NCBI GenBank assembly: GCA_037127255.1
Contig: JBANSL010000009.1
Span: 34,493,475 to 34,557,474, forward strand
DNA length: 64,000 nucleotides
From: Persicaria tinctoria
Lineage: Eukaryota > Streptophyta > Magnoliopsida > Caryophyllales > Polygonaceae
Direction: 5' to 3'
The position numbers and the translations under genes were made by a program. This document shows positions 44,289 through 55,721 of the stretch, piece by piece; the first letter of the stretch is position 1, and each line of letters opens with the position of its first letter. The notes beneath the pieces were generated by a model that was not told the origin of the DNA, searched no databases, and saw only the letters and a program-made list of their open reading frames with translations.

Positions 44289-46787
44289 GAGCATTACTTC
44301 TACGAGACGCCAATGGAACTGTGTTGGTGGTCTTACATTCCCTCTGGAAAAGATCAACCTCAAGTAAATAGGGAAGTGTCAAATGTATCCTTAATTGCAA
44401 AGTTTTTCATGTTTAGTGTTCATTCAAATTTTGGTTGTGCACAAGAATTTCATTTTCTTTTAAGGGCATTAATAATGTCTGAATGAGTTTTAAGGTAAAG
44501 ACATAATAAACGTCGAGTCTATGATGTTAACCAAGGACGCTTCTTGGGAGGCAACCCATGATTTGTTTTCCAGTTTGTAAGTTTTTCAATTCCTAGGTAG
44601 GTATTTCATTTTTCAAATTCAATAAAGTGATAGAGTTCCATTTAGGATTATATGTTTTCTATTTTTTTTTAGGATTAGATTTTATTCTATCTATCTTTAG
44701 GATTAGATTTCTTTTAGGTTAGTTTTATTTATCTTTTATCTATTTTCATCTATCATCATAGGGTTAGATTGTTCTATCTAGGATTAGTTTTCATTTATCT
44801 TAGGACTAGATTTTATCTTTTTATTTATTTTCTTTTCTTTTATTATTATTTCTATCGATTTCTAATATTTCTTTTTCTTTTTGATACATGATCCTTTCCC
44901 TTTCCAACTAATCACATATCTCAATTCCCAAATTTGATCATTCAAGCCATTGTCTCTAAGCCACACAAGAAACCAAATTTCTCCACTTGAATCTAAATTC
45001 AAAAACCTAAGCTTTGAGTTTCAATCAAAAGCCTTTCTTTTTTCTATCATCCACGTCCATCAATACCCTTCGTCCATCAAATTCGATTCTTTTCAAAACA
45101 TCACCATTCCTATCACCAAGAGAAAGACTATGAAACCATGCCCTATTCTTCAAAGAGCAATTTGAAAGGAGTTTGGACGTCGAAACATCGATGTTGTACC
45201 TCGGATTCATGGTTCTGCATAGATGGCACCCGCCGCCCGTCGCCGCCCCAGTGCTCCAATATTTGTTGACGATAATAGCCATCACTACCATGATCTGGTA
45301 GGTCCCCTTTTCCTCCAGTTGTGGTTTTATTTTAAATTTTGTTGTCTTTATTTGATTTTCAATTAAGGATGATGAATAGTTTGTGTGTATGGGGGGGGGG
45401 GGGGAAGTGAATTAGTTAGGTTAGTTCATCTTTGAATTTTTGTTATTTCTTTTATATTATATAAAATGTCAAAAATAAAAAATAAAAATTGAAAAATGTC
45501 AAAAACCCAAAAATATCATGCACTGCATAAATATGTGTTATTCAACTACCCATCATGCACTGCATAAATATGTGTTACTCAATCTTACATGCTCAATTAC
45601 ATCACCAAATCATTCTTCATAAGAAAAACATTTTAAAGCGATAAGCCTAAACAATCCAAACATGCTATGGAATTTATATGATAATACCAAAATACTCCAA
45701 TATGACCCTTGTGAGATTGTTTTTTAACCTTATTGGAATCATATAACTCCTTTTGCTTGTGTGTGTGATTTACTCTCCTTATTTTTCTACCTCTTGATAT
45801 TGACTTCGTTATCTATTGTCAAGACAGACTCACGTGTTTGTTGGTTCCGGAATTTTATGCTTTTATGTTTATATTTGGCTTTAATTGCATGTTTTGAGTG
45901 AAATAAGGTGGAAACGGTTGAGAAACTTAGTAACCGGGTCTATACATGACACTCATAGGTATGATTCGCGTAAAATGGTGTCAAAAGTTATCCACTAAGG
46001 AAAGAAGCTTGATCATTGAGTAACCGGGTTCATTCATGACACCCATGTTTGCTACTCGCGTCAAAAGATGTTCAAGTGGACTTCATTCAAGTAAGTTGAG
46101 GTGTTGATAGACCGGGGTCATTCATGACACCCGTGTTTGCGACTCGCGTAAGGAATACACCAAGTCTAAAAGAAAGCATAAGAAGAAAATGAAAAATAAA
46201 AGAAAAAACAAGCCTAAAAAAAGAGAAAATCAGATAAAAGAAAGAAAAGATAGAAATCTAGAGTCAAATTGCTTATTTTTATTGTTTTTCCGCCAATAAT
46301 GGCATTTCGGTGGAGATTTGGTGATATTGTTGTCAATATCTATGAGCTTAGTTACATCTTGGATTGAGTAAAAAGTTGAACTTGAAAGCCTAAACACATG
46401 AGAGCTTGAGTGAAACACATATTCCTGGTGAGGTTGGGTGATTTCTACTCTATGCTTTAATCGCTAAATACATGCTACAATGTTTATTTACTTGATCTTG
46501 TGTTCATTTAATTTTAATGTTGCTTTTGATAAGGCAAACACATGATGAATATGTTTGTGGGATGTTTGGTTATTGCTATGTTTTTCATTGCTTGAGGACA
46601 AGCAAAGGCTTAAGTGTGGGGGAGTTGGAGTATGACAATTTGTTTGCTTCTTTCATGTTTAATTTGTGCTGGTTATGGTATAAAAAAAAAAAATTTAGAC
46701 ATGAAGAAGTCTCCATCTCTATGATATAATCTAGTTCGTTAGAGAACTAGCGAAGCTTATGTGTGTGTGTGTGGGGGGGGGGGGGGT
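44289..46787 (+). other. D2 3' internal region
   Basis: Non-coding. It carries CGCTTCTTGGGAGGCAACCC (about 44537), a phrase I associate with the region after pol in Athila-like elements. T-rich sequence and a G run (45391-45404) follow. At 45522-45580 there is a 37-bp tandem duplication, then the 116-bp inverted segment (45578-45693). A minisatellite based on AACCGGGTTCATTCATGACA lies at about 45930-46150, then the hairpin TGCTTGAGGACAAGCA with GGCTTAAGTGTGGGGGAG, and finally (GT)n plus a G run (46773-46786) acting as the polypurine tract. Confidence 0.65.
45930..46150 (+). repeat. Minisatellite in D2 3' region
   Basis: Three imperfect units, each with ACCGGGTTCATTCATGACAC followed by CCATGTTTGCTACTCGCGT-like sequence, at about 45935, 46022 and 46107. 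D1 lacks the whole segment. Tandem repeats of this kind before the polypurine tract are a known habit of Athila/Tat-like elements. Confidence 0.7.
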
Positions 46788-46908
46788 TGATAATGTAAAT
46801 TTTATATGGTCATTTATAGGTGGTCTTAGGTACATTAGAATGTTGTATTGCGTGTTTAATAAGCTTATTCATATTCTTCATCATTTGGTATTCGAAGTGC
46901 GGAATCTA

Positions 46909-48849
46909 TGTTGTAAGGAGGAGATCGAGTTTAAAATATAATAAAATAATTCAAACCAGATTCGTGCCCCAGCAAATAATTACAAGATTCCTCCTGATGC
47001 AGTAGTGGGAAGTCAGGATCAATCCACGAGGAAGCATGTGAGTGGATCCTAGCCAGCGGAGAAATCTCACGGAAGTGGTCGACAACAGGGGTCCTAGATC
47101 TCGAGTACAGTTACTCGACAGAAGATCGGACAGTCGAACAGCGCAGCAGCAGGCACAGGCCTTAGTCGATCTCGACTTAGTCTTACTCGAGATCGAGTAG
47201 AGTCCTCTTGGTCGAGTTGGCTTTGTCGAGCTCCTGCACACAAAAGCTACGACGATTCTGGAATCGAAGATTAGTAACTCGAGATCGAGGAGTGCAATTC
47301 CAGATCGAGTAAGACAGAGAATAAAAACGAAATAAAGTAAAGACAAGTGCTTTGGGATTTCGAACTAAACTGTATGTAAAAGACTTCTAAGATTGGGGTT
47401 TGGAACAACGATAACCAAGCATGCATAAGGCAAGAATAAAACAGATAATCATATAATTCGCATCGAAGGACTAAGCTTTCGCCTTTTCCAACAATTAGAC
47501 AGCTCTTTCAAGAAACCCTTATTGTCTCTACTGATTTTATGTTTACAATCCAAGTTGTTAGCATGGACCTCCATTAGATGGGTAATAAACATAGAACAAG
47601 TAGTAGATGCTCAAAACATGATAAAAGTCGGATCTTTACCTCAAACATGCAAGGCTATCGTCGAGCTCGCCCCAACCCTAGAAGTGGGTGTACTACTCTC
47701 GCTTCATCGCAACCTCAGACATTGATGTATGAAAAGAAACTTGCATTAAACTAAATTCAAAGCCTTTACAATCCCGGCAATCCAACTCTCATTGAATGCC
47801 AAAACCCTAAAACCTTCGAACTCCTAAACGTCTCTGTGGAACTACTTCTCTAGCTTGTGAATTGAATGAATCCTAAAATCAGCCCCACGTGCTTTATTTA
47901 TAGCCTTCTAATCCTTGCTATTCAAGGATAGAATATCTCTATCTTTATCTAAATCTATATCTAAAGCATTAAAGATAAATAAATGGACAACATAATTAAA
48001 TCTAAAAAGGGAATTATATCTAAAAGTCTTCAAGTGGCTAAATCTTCTTCTCCATGATGGAACTTGATAGAATCGGATAGACTCGGCAATCTTCGGCCCC
48101 AAGGAATTCCAATCCGAGTAGAGGACAGATTAAACCGCGTTACGCGTCTCCGGAAGATTTCCTCGATCTCGAGGAGTTTTCCTCGATCTCGAGTTGGGTG
48201 GTCATCGGCTTCGGCATCAGCTCGGCGTCTCGGGTTGCTCTTCCTCGATGTGCTCAGACATGGGCTCCTGGGGTTCGTCGATCTCGAGAACCTTCCTCGA
48301 TCTCGAGTTGAGTGGGCTCATCGACTAGGTTTTCTGGTGTTCTCGAGCAACACTTCTCGACATGCTCGGACAGGTGCTCTGCTTTGTCTACATCGAGGAA
48401 AGTCCTCGATATCGAGTTGTGGTGTCTGGGTGCCTAGCTAGGTCGGGTAGCACTCCTCGGGTAGGCTCTCCCCGACTCCGGGTTGTCTTTGGGGCTTTGT
48501 CGACGTCGAGTAAGCAACTCGATCTCGAGGAAAGAGCTGGAGTCGGGTTCTTCGTCTTTAGCTTCTCGACATGGGCTCCTCGATCAGTGTAGTGTCCGGA
48601 CATGTCTTTGTCGATATCGAGTACAACTCATCGATATCGAGTAGACTTAAGCTTCCGTCCTTGCTTCTTGGTTTTCTCCCGAAATGGCTCCATATTCTAC
48701 AATATTAAACAGAAACTTATGTAGATCTCTATTTCTGACAAATAAGCATATACTACATAAATTCGACATATTCCCAACCCGAAATATGCAAAGTGTATAG
48801 AATATGGAACTAAAATATGCATAAAGACATGGCTACTTTAGAGACATCA
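46909..48849 (-). repeat. C1 3' LTR
   Basis: 1,941 bp. In + coordinates it starts TGTTGTAAGGAGG and ends TTTAGAGACATCA. It contains CTCGATCTCGAG-type motifs at 47095-47290 and 48160-48650 and a reversed TATAAATA box at 47895-47902. It is about 100 bp longer than the 5' LTR, mainly because of extra sequence near 48620-48790. Confidence 0.9.
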
Positions 48850-50928
48850 AATCACCCCATACTTAGACTTGCTTGTCCTCAAGCAATAACCAAACAATAA
48901 CCAAGACCTACAACACATCCTTCAAGTCTTCGCCCTTGTCAAAAGCAACATCTCAAGGAGTAGCAATGTAAGACAAGTGAATTAAACGTCATCACACATA
49001 TACGAGCGATCCATGGGCATAGGCAATATATATCCAACCTCACAGGGATAATGTGTTTATACTCAACTCTCAATGTGTTTAGATTATGAAGATCAACTCT
49101 CAACTCAATTCCATATACAATCTCATAAACATTGCAATTTAAATATGAATCCACTTCGCAACCAATTATGTAAATGTAATAAGAATTATCTAGAGGACTT
49201 CGCTCAATAGAAGTCTTCAAAGAAGATTCCATTCAGCGGGGTTGTAATGGGGCTTGGTAAGAAATAAAAGGGCATGGAATTATTTCGCCATGTGGTGCTT
49301 AATACAATTCGGGAATCAAGACTCCTAAATCTCCAATATAACCAAACCATAACTCTCAATCATATGCATCAACCAAACTCTCCAACTTATTTCAATGAAG
49401 TATGTAACCTTTCAAACTTAATTTACCTCTTCAAAGTATGTATCTTGCGAAAATGAAAGAAATAAGGTAAATTTGGCTCATGCACTTTATTCACAAACAT
49501 ATACACAAACTTTTCTTTCTCTTTCTTTCTTTTTTTTCGATTTTTTTTAAACGAAAATAACTAGTGCATTTATAGGGTGAGTCAAAAATCCTTTTACATA
49601 GTATGCATAGCAAGATAAAAATTATAAAACCAACCCATATTTCAATAAATTTAAAAATCCTCTTTCCTTGAAATGAAACACAAGCTTATTTCTTCCACAA
49701 ACCATTATTCCAACCAACTCTAAGTCTTAATTCCCAAATGGGGGTCAGACTCAATTTGGCTAAGGATAATTTTATGGAGTTTATAATAAAAGTCTCAGGC
49801 TAATGTTCTGGCTTCAAGAAGGGATAATGCAGGGTAGGTAAAGAGAGGATAAAATTGGCTTAAAAGGTGCCTCCATCATTTAATTCTCATTCACATCAAC
49901 ATATAAATGCATTGGCTTTGAATAACTATCACAACATTTAGAGATGCATAGGAAGAGTAAATACACTCAAGAAAGAAGAGGGATTTTTTATGTTCTCCCT
50001 ATAAGGCCAAAATTCTCACTAGGACAATTTTTGTTGGATTTTAACCTTTAGCTTAGGATCATATGTGCTCAATTTCATCACAAGTTCACAATCCACATAA
50101 AAACAATTTCGAGGACTTAGGCTAAACCTTCCAAACATGCCATAGGATTTACATGATCAAGTCAATCATTATTCATCATCATAGGACATCTAAGTTAGGG
50201 TATAAAACTAAGACAATGCAAAATTTTAAACATGCATTTTTTTTTTGGTTTTTTTTTGGTTTTTTTTTTTGTAACTAAAAACAAGACTAATGTATAACAA
50301 AATACTTAAATGCATAAAATTTAAACACGAATGCATAAGAAAAAAATAAAATTTCACCATGTGAAAACCAAAAAGCAAGACTAAAACATATAATAATGAT
50401 AATAAGCCCTTCCCCCACTCCATACTTAAAATATACAATGTCCCCACTGTATATAATCAAATAAAAACAAGATTAAAGGAAGGAACTCACCGAATAACAA
50501 ATCGAGGAGGGCAGATCGGTGCAGGTCGAGTAACTGTCTTGTCGATATCGAGTACCCTACTCTATATCGAGTAGCTTTGTCTGCGTCCAGTGGATTTCTG
50601 AAGTCGATGAGCTTCTGGGCTTTGTCGATATCGAGTTGGCCTACTCGATATCGAGGAGTTTCTGGGTTGTTCCTCCTTGTCGTTGTCGACTTAGCCTTCG
50701 TCGATTCTGACTGTTTTTCACGGACTTCTTATTCCACTTTTCGCGATCCTTTTATGCTTGCCGACTTAAAAGTGTTAGATTGCACACAAAAACAAGACTT
50801 TCAACATGAAGTATTCTAAACTAAAAAACCAAAACCAAAACCAAAAAGTTCAAAATTCCCAAAATTCATAAAGTTTTATATACATGCTCTAGCTTTTAGA
50901 GTCGCTAGGCCGACTTCTTCATTTGCGC
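48850..50928 (-). other. C1 3' internal region, non-coding
   Basis: On the minus strand the end near the LTR has the hairpin TGCTTGAGGACAAGCA (48870-48885) followed by GTATGGGGTGATT as purine tract. At 49190-49320 lies the reverse complement of the family A block (ACCAAGCCCCATTACAACCC, CGCTGAATGGAATC). The remainder is AT-rich with poly-T/poly-A runs (50230-50275) and a cluster of GTCGATATCGAG motifs at 50510-50710. I see no polymerase or envelope coding. Confidence 0.65.
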
Positions 50929-53796
50929 TTAAGGACCATTAGTGTTGGGCCGGCTCATGCTTGGCCCTTCTCCTGCATCATATAGGTCCTGATTGTAGTA
51001 TGCAAGCTCAGCTAACAGGTGGTTGCTTGCATAATCTTCCTTCTCTTTCTTCTTCTTCCTTCCAGCTCTTAATTTCCACAGATTCTCTCGCCACGGGGCC
51101 TTACCTCCCCTTAAATTATTGATAAATTTCTTAATAGATTGAGGGGGAGTAGGATTCATACCTGAGCTTACCTTTTCGGGCCCAAACCGAAAAACTTCGG
51201 GCTTGGGGTTAGTCGATATCGAGTACGACTGGTCGATATCGAGTACAGGGACCCCATACTTAGGCTCTGGGCAAGTCTGTGGCTCAGCAGAGGAAGTCAA
51301 TATCGACGAGCTTTGGTCGAGATCGCGTAGAAGGTTAGTCGAGATCGAGGAAGCTTTGTCGATCTCGAGTACAGTGCTCTTGCTTTCCTCCATCGATTGC
51401 TTGGTCCCGTGGTTGCTGATGCTTTTTACCTCTAGCCATGAAATTTCCTCATTTGTATGGCCAAAAGAGAAATCTAAAACCTCATCGCCTATGGTGAAGG
51501 TGAGCGATCGATTCTTGACACTAATTCTGGCATCTGCAGTAGCTAAGAATGGTCTACCAAGAATAATAGGACTAGTAGGATCTTCAACACAGTCTATAAT
51601 AAGGAAATCTGTTGAAACAAAGAATTTACCAACCTAGACGGGGACATTCTCAATTATACTTGTAGGGACGACCACTGTATTGTTTGCCATGTATAGCTTG
51701 GCATCCACAAGCTCTATGCATCCTATTTTTACCTTTCGCCAGATTGATAAGGGCATCATGCTCACACTTGCTCCTAAATCAACCAGAGACTCATATTTAT
51801 ATTGTCAAAAACCCACAGTAACAGAAAACTTACCAAGGTCAGGTCTCTTTTCAGGGAAGTGGAGTACTTTGCACTCGCCTGCGATCTCTGACATGGATCG
51901 CTTCTTGCTCAGGATTTTCTTCAGAAATTTGACATATCAAGGCATCTCTTGCAGGGCTTCTGTAAAAGGAATAGAGACGTTCAGTTCTTGCAGCATATTA
52001 ACAAAACGGTTAAACCTACCTGCAGTGGGATCTTTCAGCGCTTTGGAAGGGAAAGGCAATGGCTTTTTCTGCTTCGGAGCCAGATCAGGCGTCGGAGGTG
52101 TTGCAGAGTCGTCGACATCGGCTTGCTTCTCCTCGATCTCGACCAGGGGCTTCTCGACATCGAGTTGGGTTGTCGACCTCGAGTTGCTGGGCTGCGCAGT
52201 GGAGTCTGAACTTGGCCTCTGGTCTGGGCCGACGAGAGTTTTGTCGAGATCGAGTAAAGGTTCCTCGAGATCGAGTTGATCCCGCTCTGTGTCGAGTTGC
52301 TGCTCTGCTTTGTCTTGATGTTTCCCAACCTTTGGCTTGTGTAATTGATGTCCATTCCTGAGTTTGATAGTTGCGACGTGTCCGGTCTTCCCCTTAGGAT
52401 TTGGTTCTATTTGCCCAGGGAGCTGTCCGGATGGTCGTGGGATTTGTGCAGCGATTTGACCCATCTGGGTCTCTATTCCCCTTTTCGAGATGTCTAGTTC
52501 TCCAAATTTTGTAGTGATGTTCTAGAACTGGTTGTTGATGGTGCCTTGATTCCGACGCATCCCCTCAAGGATGAGTTGTAAGTCATCCTTCTTTTGATCC
52601 CTTTCTGGATGTCCTGGAGCTCTGTATGGTGGGGGGTTCCTAGGAGGACCTTGGTTCCACTGTGGTTGATAGAACCTTTGATCTCCCATGTAGCGATCGG
52701 GACCCCCAACATAGGCTACCTCTTCATGTGTCTTTGCCATCCTGACTTGTTCAGTGTGTGGGCACTCAGTAGTGGTGTGCCACTGTGATCCGCATTCGAT
52801 GCAAGGCTGATTGACAGACAGATATTTGAATTGCTTGAGGAGCTTGCGAATCTGGTCTCTGTAGAACTGCTCCCTGACATCCGGGTCAATCTCCTTTGTT
52901 GGCTCATAGAGTGGCATAGATGCTGTTGGCCTGGCATAGGAGTTCTCCTCATAGTTTGCAGTAGACCCATATTTGTTGTCATAATTGGTGAGCTTGTCTA
53001 GCACACCCCAGGCGTCAATTGGTGGCATCGTCAGATACTCATAGCGAGTATACTCATTGATTCTGTCCTTAGTGACTTGGTCAAGAGAGTTGAAGAAGAT
53101 CTCCTGAATGACGTAGGGTGGTTGTCCATGAGTTGGGAAAGATCTCAGCAGTTCTTTGTAGCGTTCTCATGCCTTTGCTAGCGGTTCCCCAGGCTTCTGT
53201 TTGAAGGCTGTGATTTTCTGGCGGAGGAGTACTGTTTTGGCGGGAGGGAAGAATTTGTTCAGAAACTCTTGCTCAACTTGGGCCCATGTTGTGAGGGATC
53301 TTGGTTTCAGCCCTTCAAGCCACTTTAGTTCAGGTCCAACGAGAGACCAGCGAAAAGCCTTCATCTTGACATATTCCACAGTTGTACCTTCAGCAAGAGT
53401 ACGACACAGGTCACAAAAATTGGTAATATGTTCAAGAGGACACTCATTAAATTTGCCATAAAAAGCATTATTTTTAAGCTCTATAAGAAATTGAGTGCGA
53501 ATTTCAAAAGAGTTTTCAGGGATTAGAATCGCTGATTCAGGCACGACGAGAGTTTGATGCATATAATCCTCTGCATTGGTTGGGTACTGGGCAAGCTTAG
53601 CTTCCACTTGTTCCCTTGCTGCTTTCTCAGTGGCGATAGCAACATCTTTAGCGGCTAGTTCCCTTGTAAGCCTCGCAAGTAGCTGTTCTTGTGTCTCAGC
53701 GGCCGCCATGGCTCTTTGTAGTTTAGCTCGGATGTGTAGGAGGCGTTCCGGTTCGTCTAAGACGTCAAACTTAGGTAGTTGACCAGAACGGCGCAT
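50929..53796 (-). pseudogene. C1 gag-protease ORF with in-frame stops
   Basis: The ATG at 53796 lies 65 bp after the PBS. Order of parts: an Ala/Glu-rich coiled-coil-like start (LARLTRELAAKDVAIATEKA), the gag domain (FRWSLVGPELKWLEG, EFLNKFFPPAKTVLLRQKI), a CCHC knuckle CIECGSQWHTTTEC near 52790, Gln/Pro/Asp-rich linkers, a retropepsin-like protease (VDLGASVSMMPLSIWRKVKI, TSPIILGRPFLATAD) near 51520-51730, then a tail with VLEIDKASSISTN-type repeats and a basic RAGRKKKKEKE segment. Stops interrupt gag and linker (near 53166, 52520 and 51936) and the protease area. The layout is that of an Athila-group gag-pro polyprotein ending before RT. Confidence 0.85.
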
Positions 53797-53860
53797 ACAC
53801 CTGTAAAATAACTCAAAGAAAACGTGAGATTTTAACTACCTAAGGCGCGAATGATAGCTT

Positions 53861-53880
53861 CCCCAGCAACGGCGCCAATT
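53861..53880 (-). promoter_or_regulatory. C1 primer binding site
   Basis: AATTGGCGCCGTTGCTGGGG on the minus strand starts directly at the inner end of the 5' LTR. It matches the plant retrotransposon PBS pattern TGGCGCCGTTGCCGGGGA (Asp-tRNA type), with T for C at one position. Confidence 0.9.
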
Positions 53881-55721
53881 TGTTGTAAGGAGGAAATCGA
53901 GTTTAAAATATAATAAAATAATTCAAACTAGATTCGTGCCCCAGCAAATAATTACAAGACTTACTCCCGATGCAGTAGTGGGAAGTCAGGATCGATCCAC
54001 GAGGAAGCGTGTTAGCGGGTCCTAGGCAGCGGAGAAATCTCACGGAAGTGGTCGACAACAGGGGTCCTAGATCTCGAGTACAGTTACTCGACAGAAGATT
54101 GGGCAGTCAAACAGCGCAGCAGCAGGCACAGGCCTTAGTCGATCTCGACTTAGTCTTACTCGAGATCGATTAGAGTCCTCTAGGTCGAGTTGGCTTTGTC
54201 GAGCTCCTGCACACAGAAGCTACGACGATTCTGGAATCGAAGATCAGTAACTCGAGATCGAGGAGTGCAATTCGAGATCGAGTAAGATAAAGAATAAAAA
54301 CGAAATAAAGTAAAGACAAGCTTTGGGATTTCGAACTAAACTGTATGTAAAAGACTTCCATGATTGGGGTTTGCAACAACGATAACCAAGCATGCATAAG
54401 GCAAGAATAAAACAGATAATCATATAATTCGCATCAAAGGACTAAGCTTTCGCCTTTTCCAACAATTAGACAACTCTTTCAAGAAACCCTAATTGTCTCT
54501 ACTGATTTTATGTTTATAATCCAAGTTGCTAGCATGGACCTCCATTAGATGGGTAATAAACATATAACAAGGAGTAGATGCTCAAAACATGATAAAAGTC
54601 GGATCTTTACCCCAAACATGCAAGGCTATCGTCGGGCTCACCCCAACCCTAGAAATGGGTGGACTACTCGCGCTTCATTGCAACCTCAGACATTGATGTA
54701 TGAAAAGAAACTTGCATTAAACTAAATTCAAAGCCTTTACAGTCCCGGCAATCCAACTCTCGTTGAATTTCAAAACCCTAAAACCTTCGAACTCCTAAAC
54801 GTCTCTGTGGAACTACTTCTCTAGCTTGTGAATTGAATGAATCCTAAAATCAGCCCCATGTGCTTTATTTATAGCCTTCTAATCCTTGCTATTCAAGGAT
54901 AGAATATCTCTATCTTTATCTATTTCTATATCTAAAGCATTAAAGATAAATAAATGGACAACATAATTAAATCTAAAAAGGGAATTATATCTAAAAGTCT
55001 TCAAGTGGCTAAATCTTCTTCTCCATGATGGAACTTTATAGAATTGGATAGACTCGGCAATCTTCGGCCCCAAGGAATCCCAATCCGAGTAGGACAGATT
55101 AAACCGCGTTATGCGTCTCCGGAAGATTTCCTCGATCTCGAGGAGTTTTCCTCGATCTCGAGTTGGGTGGTCATCGACTTCAGCTTCAGCTCGGCATGTC
55201 GGGTTGCTCTTCCTCGATGTGCTCAGACATGGGCTCTTGGGTTCGTCGATCTCGAGAACCTTCCTCGATCTCGAGTTGAGTGGGCTCATAGACTAGGTTT
55301 TCTGGTGTTGTCGAGCAACTCTTCTCGACATGCTCAGACAGGTGCTCGGCTTTGTCGACATCGAGGAAGGTCCTCAATATCGAGTTGTGGTGTTTGGGTG
55401 CCTAGCCAGGTCGGGTAGCACTCCTCGGGTAGGCTCTCCCCGACTCCGGGTGGTCTTTGGGGCTTTGTCGACATCGAGTAAGCAACTCAATCTCGAGGAA
55501 AGAGCTGGAGTCGGGTTCTTCGTCTTCAGCTTCTCGACATGGGCTCCTCGATCAGTGTAGTGTCCGGACATCTCTCTATCGATATCGAGTAGACTTAAGC
55601 TTTCGTCCTTGCTTCTTGGTTTTCCCCCGAAATGGCTCCATATTCTGTAATATTAAACAGAAACTTATGTAGAATATGGAACTAAAATATGCATAAAGAC
55701 ATGGCTACTTTAGAGACATCA
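53881..55721 (-). repeat. C1 5' LTR
   Basis: 1,841 bp, near-identical by eye to 46909-48849 apart from one deletion of about 100 bp near its outer end and small indels. It contains arrays of CTCGATCTCGAG-like words at 55130-55290 and 54140-54280. Confidence 0.9.
54866..54873 (-). promoter_or_regulatory. TATA box of the C1 5' LTR
   Basis: TATAAATA on the minus strand, within GGCTATAAATAAAGCACATG. The same box occurs in every C and E LTR here (for example 47895-47902 and, on the + strand, 57860-57867). Position, about 870 bp into the LTR, and conservation support a Pol II promoter driving the element transcript. Confidence 0.6.

Larger units (their letters stand above)
46909..55721 (-). mobile_element. 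Element C1: complete gag-protease-only LTR element
   Basis: 8,813 bp with target duplication ATCTA (46904-46908 and 55722-55726), inserted in the D2 3' LTR. It reads right to left: 5' LTR 53881-55721, PBS 53861-53880, gag-protease 53796-50929, then about 2 kb non-coding with hairpin and purine tract, then the 3' LTR 46909-48849. LTR ends are TG...CA. The PBS reads AATTGGCGCCGTTGCTGGGG on the minus strand, the Asp-tRNA type typical of Athila-group elements. RT, RNase H and integrase are absent. It therefore resembles the TR-GAG class of non-autonomous elements and would need a partner's polymerase. Confidence 0.9.

Noticed and set aside
45930..46150. CRISPR-like array
   Set aside because: Units are imperfect, repeat and spacer are not distinguishable, and the context is a plant retrotransposon. 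It is a minisatellite.
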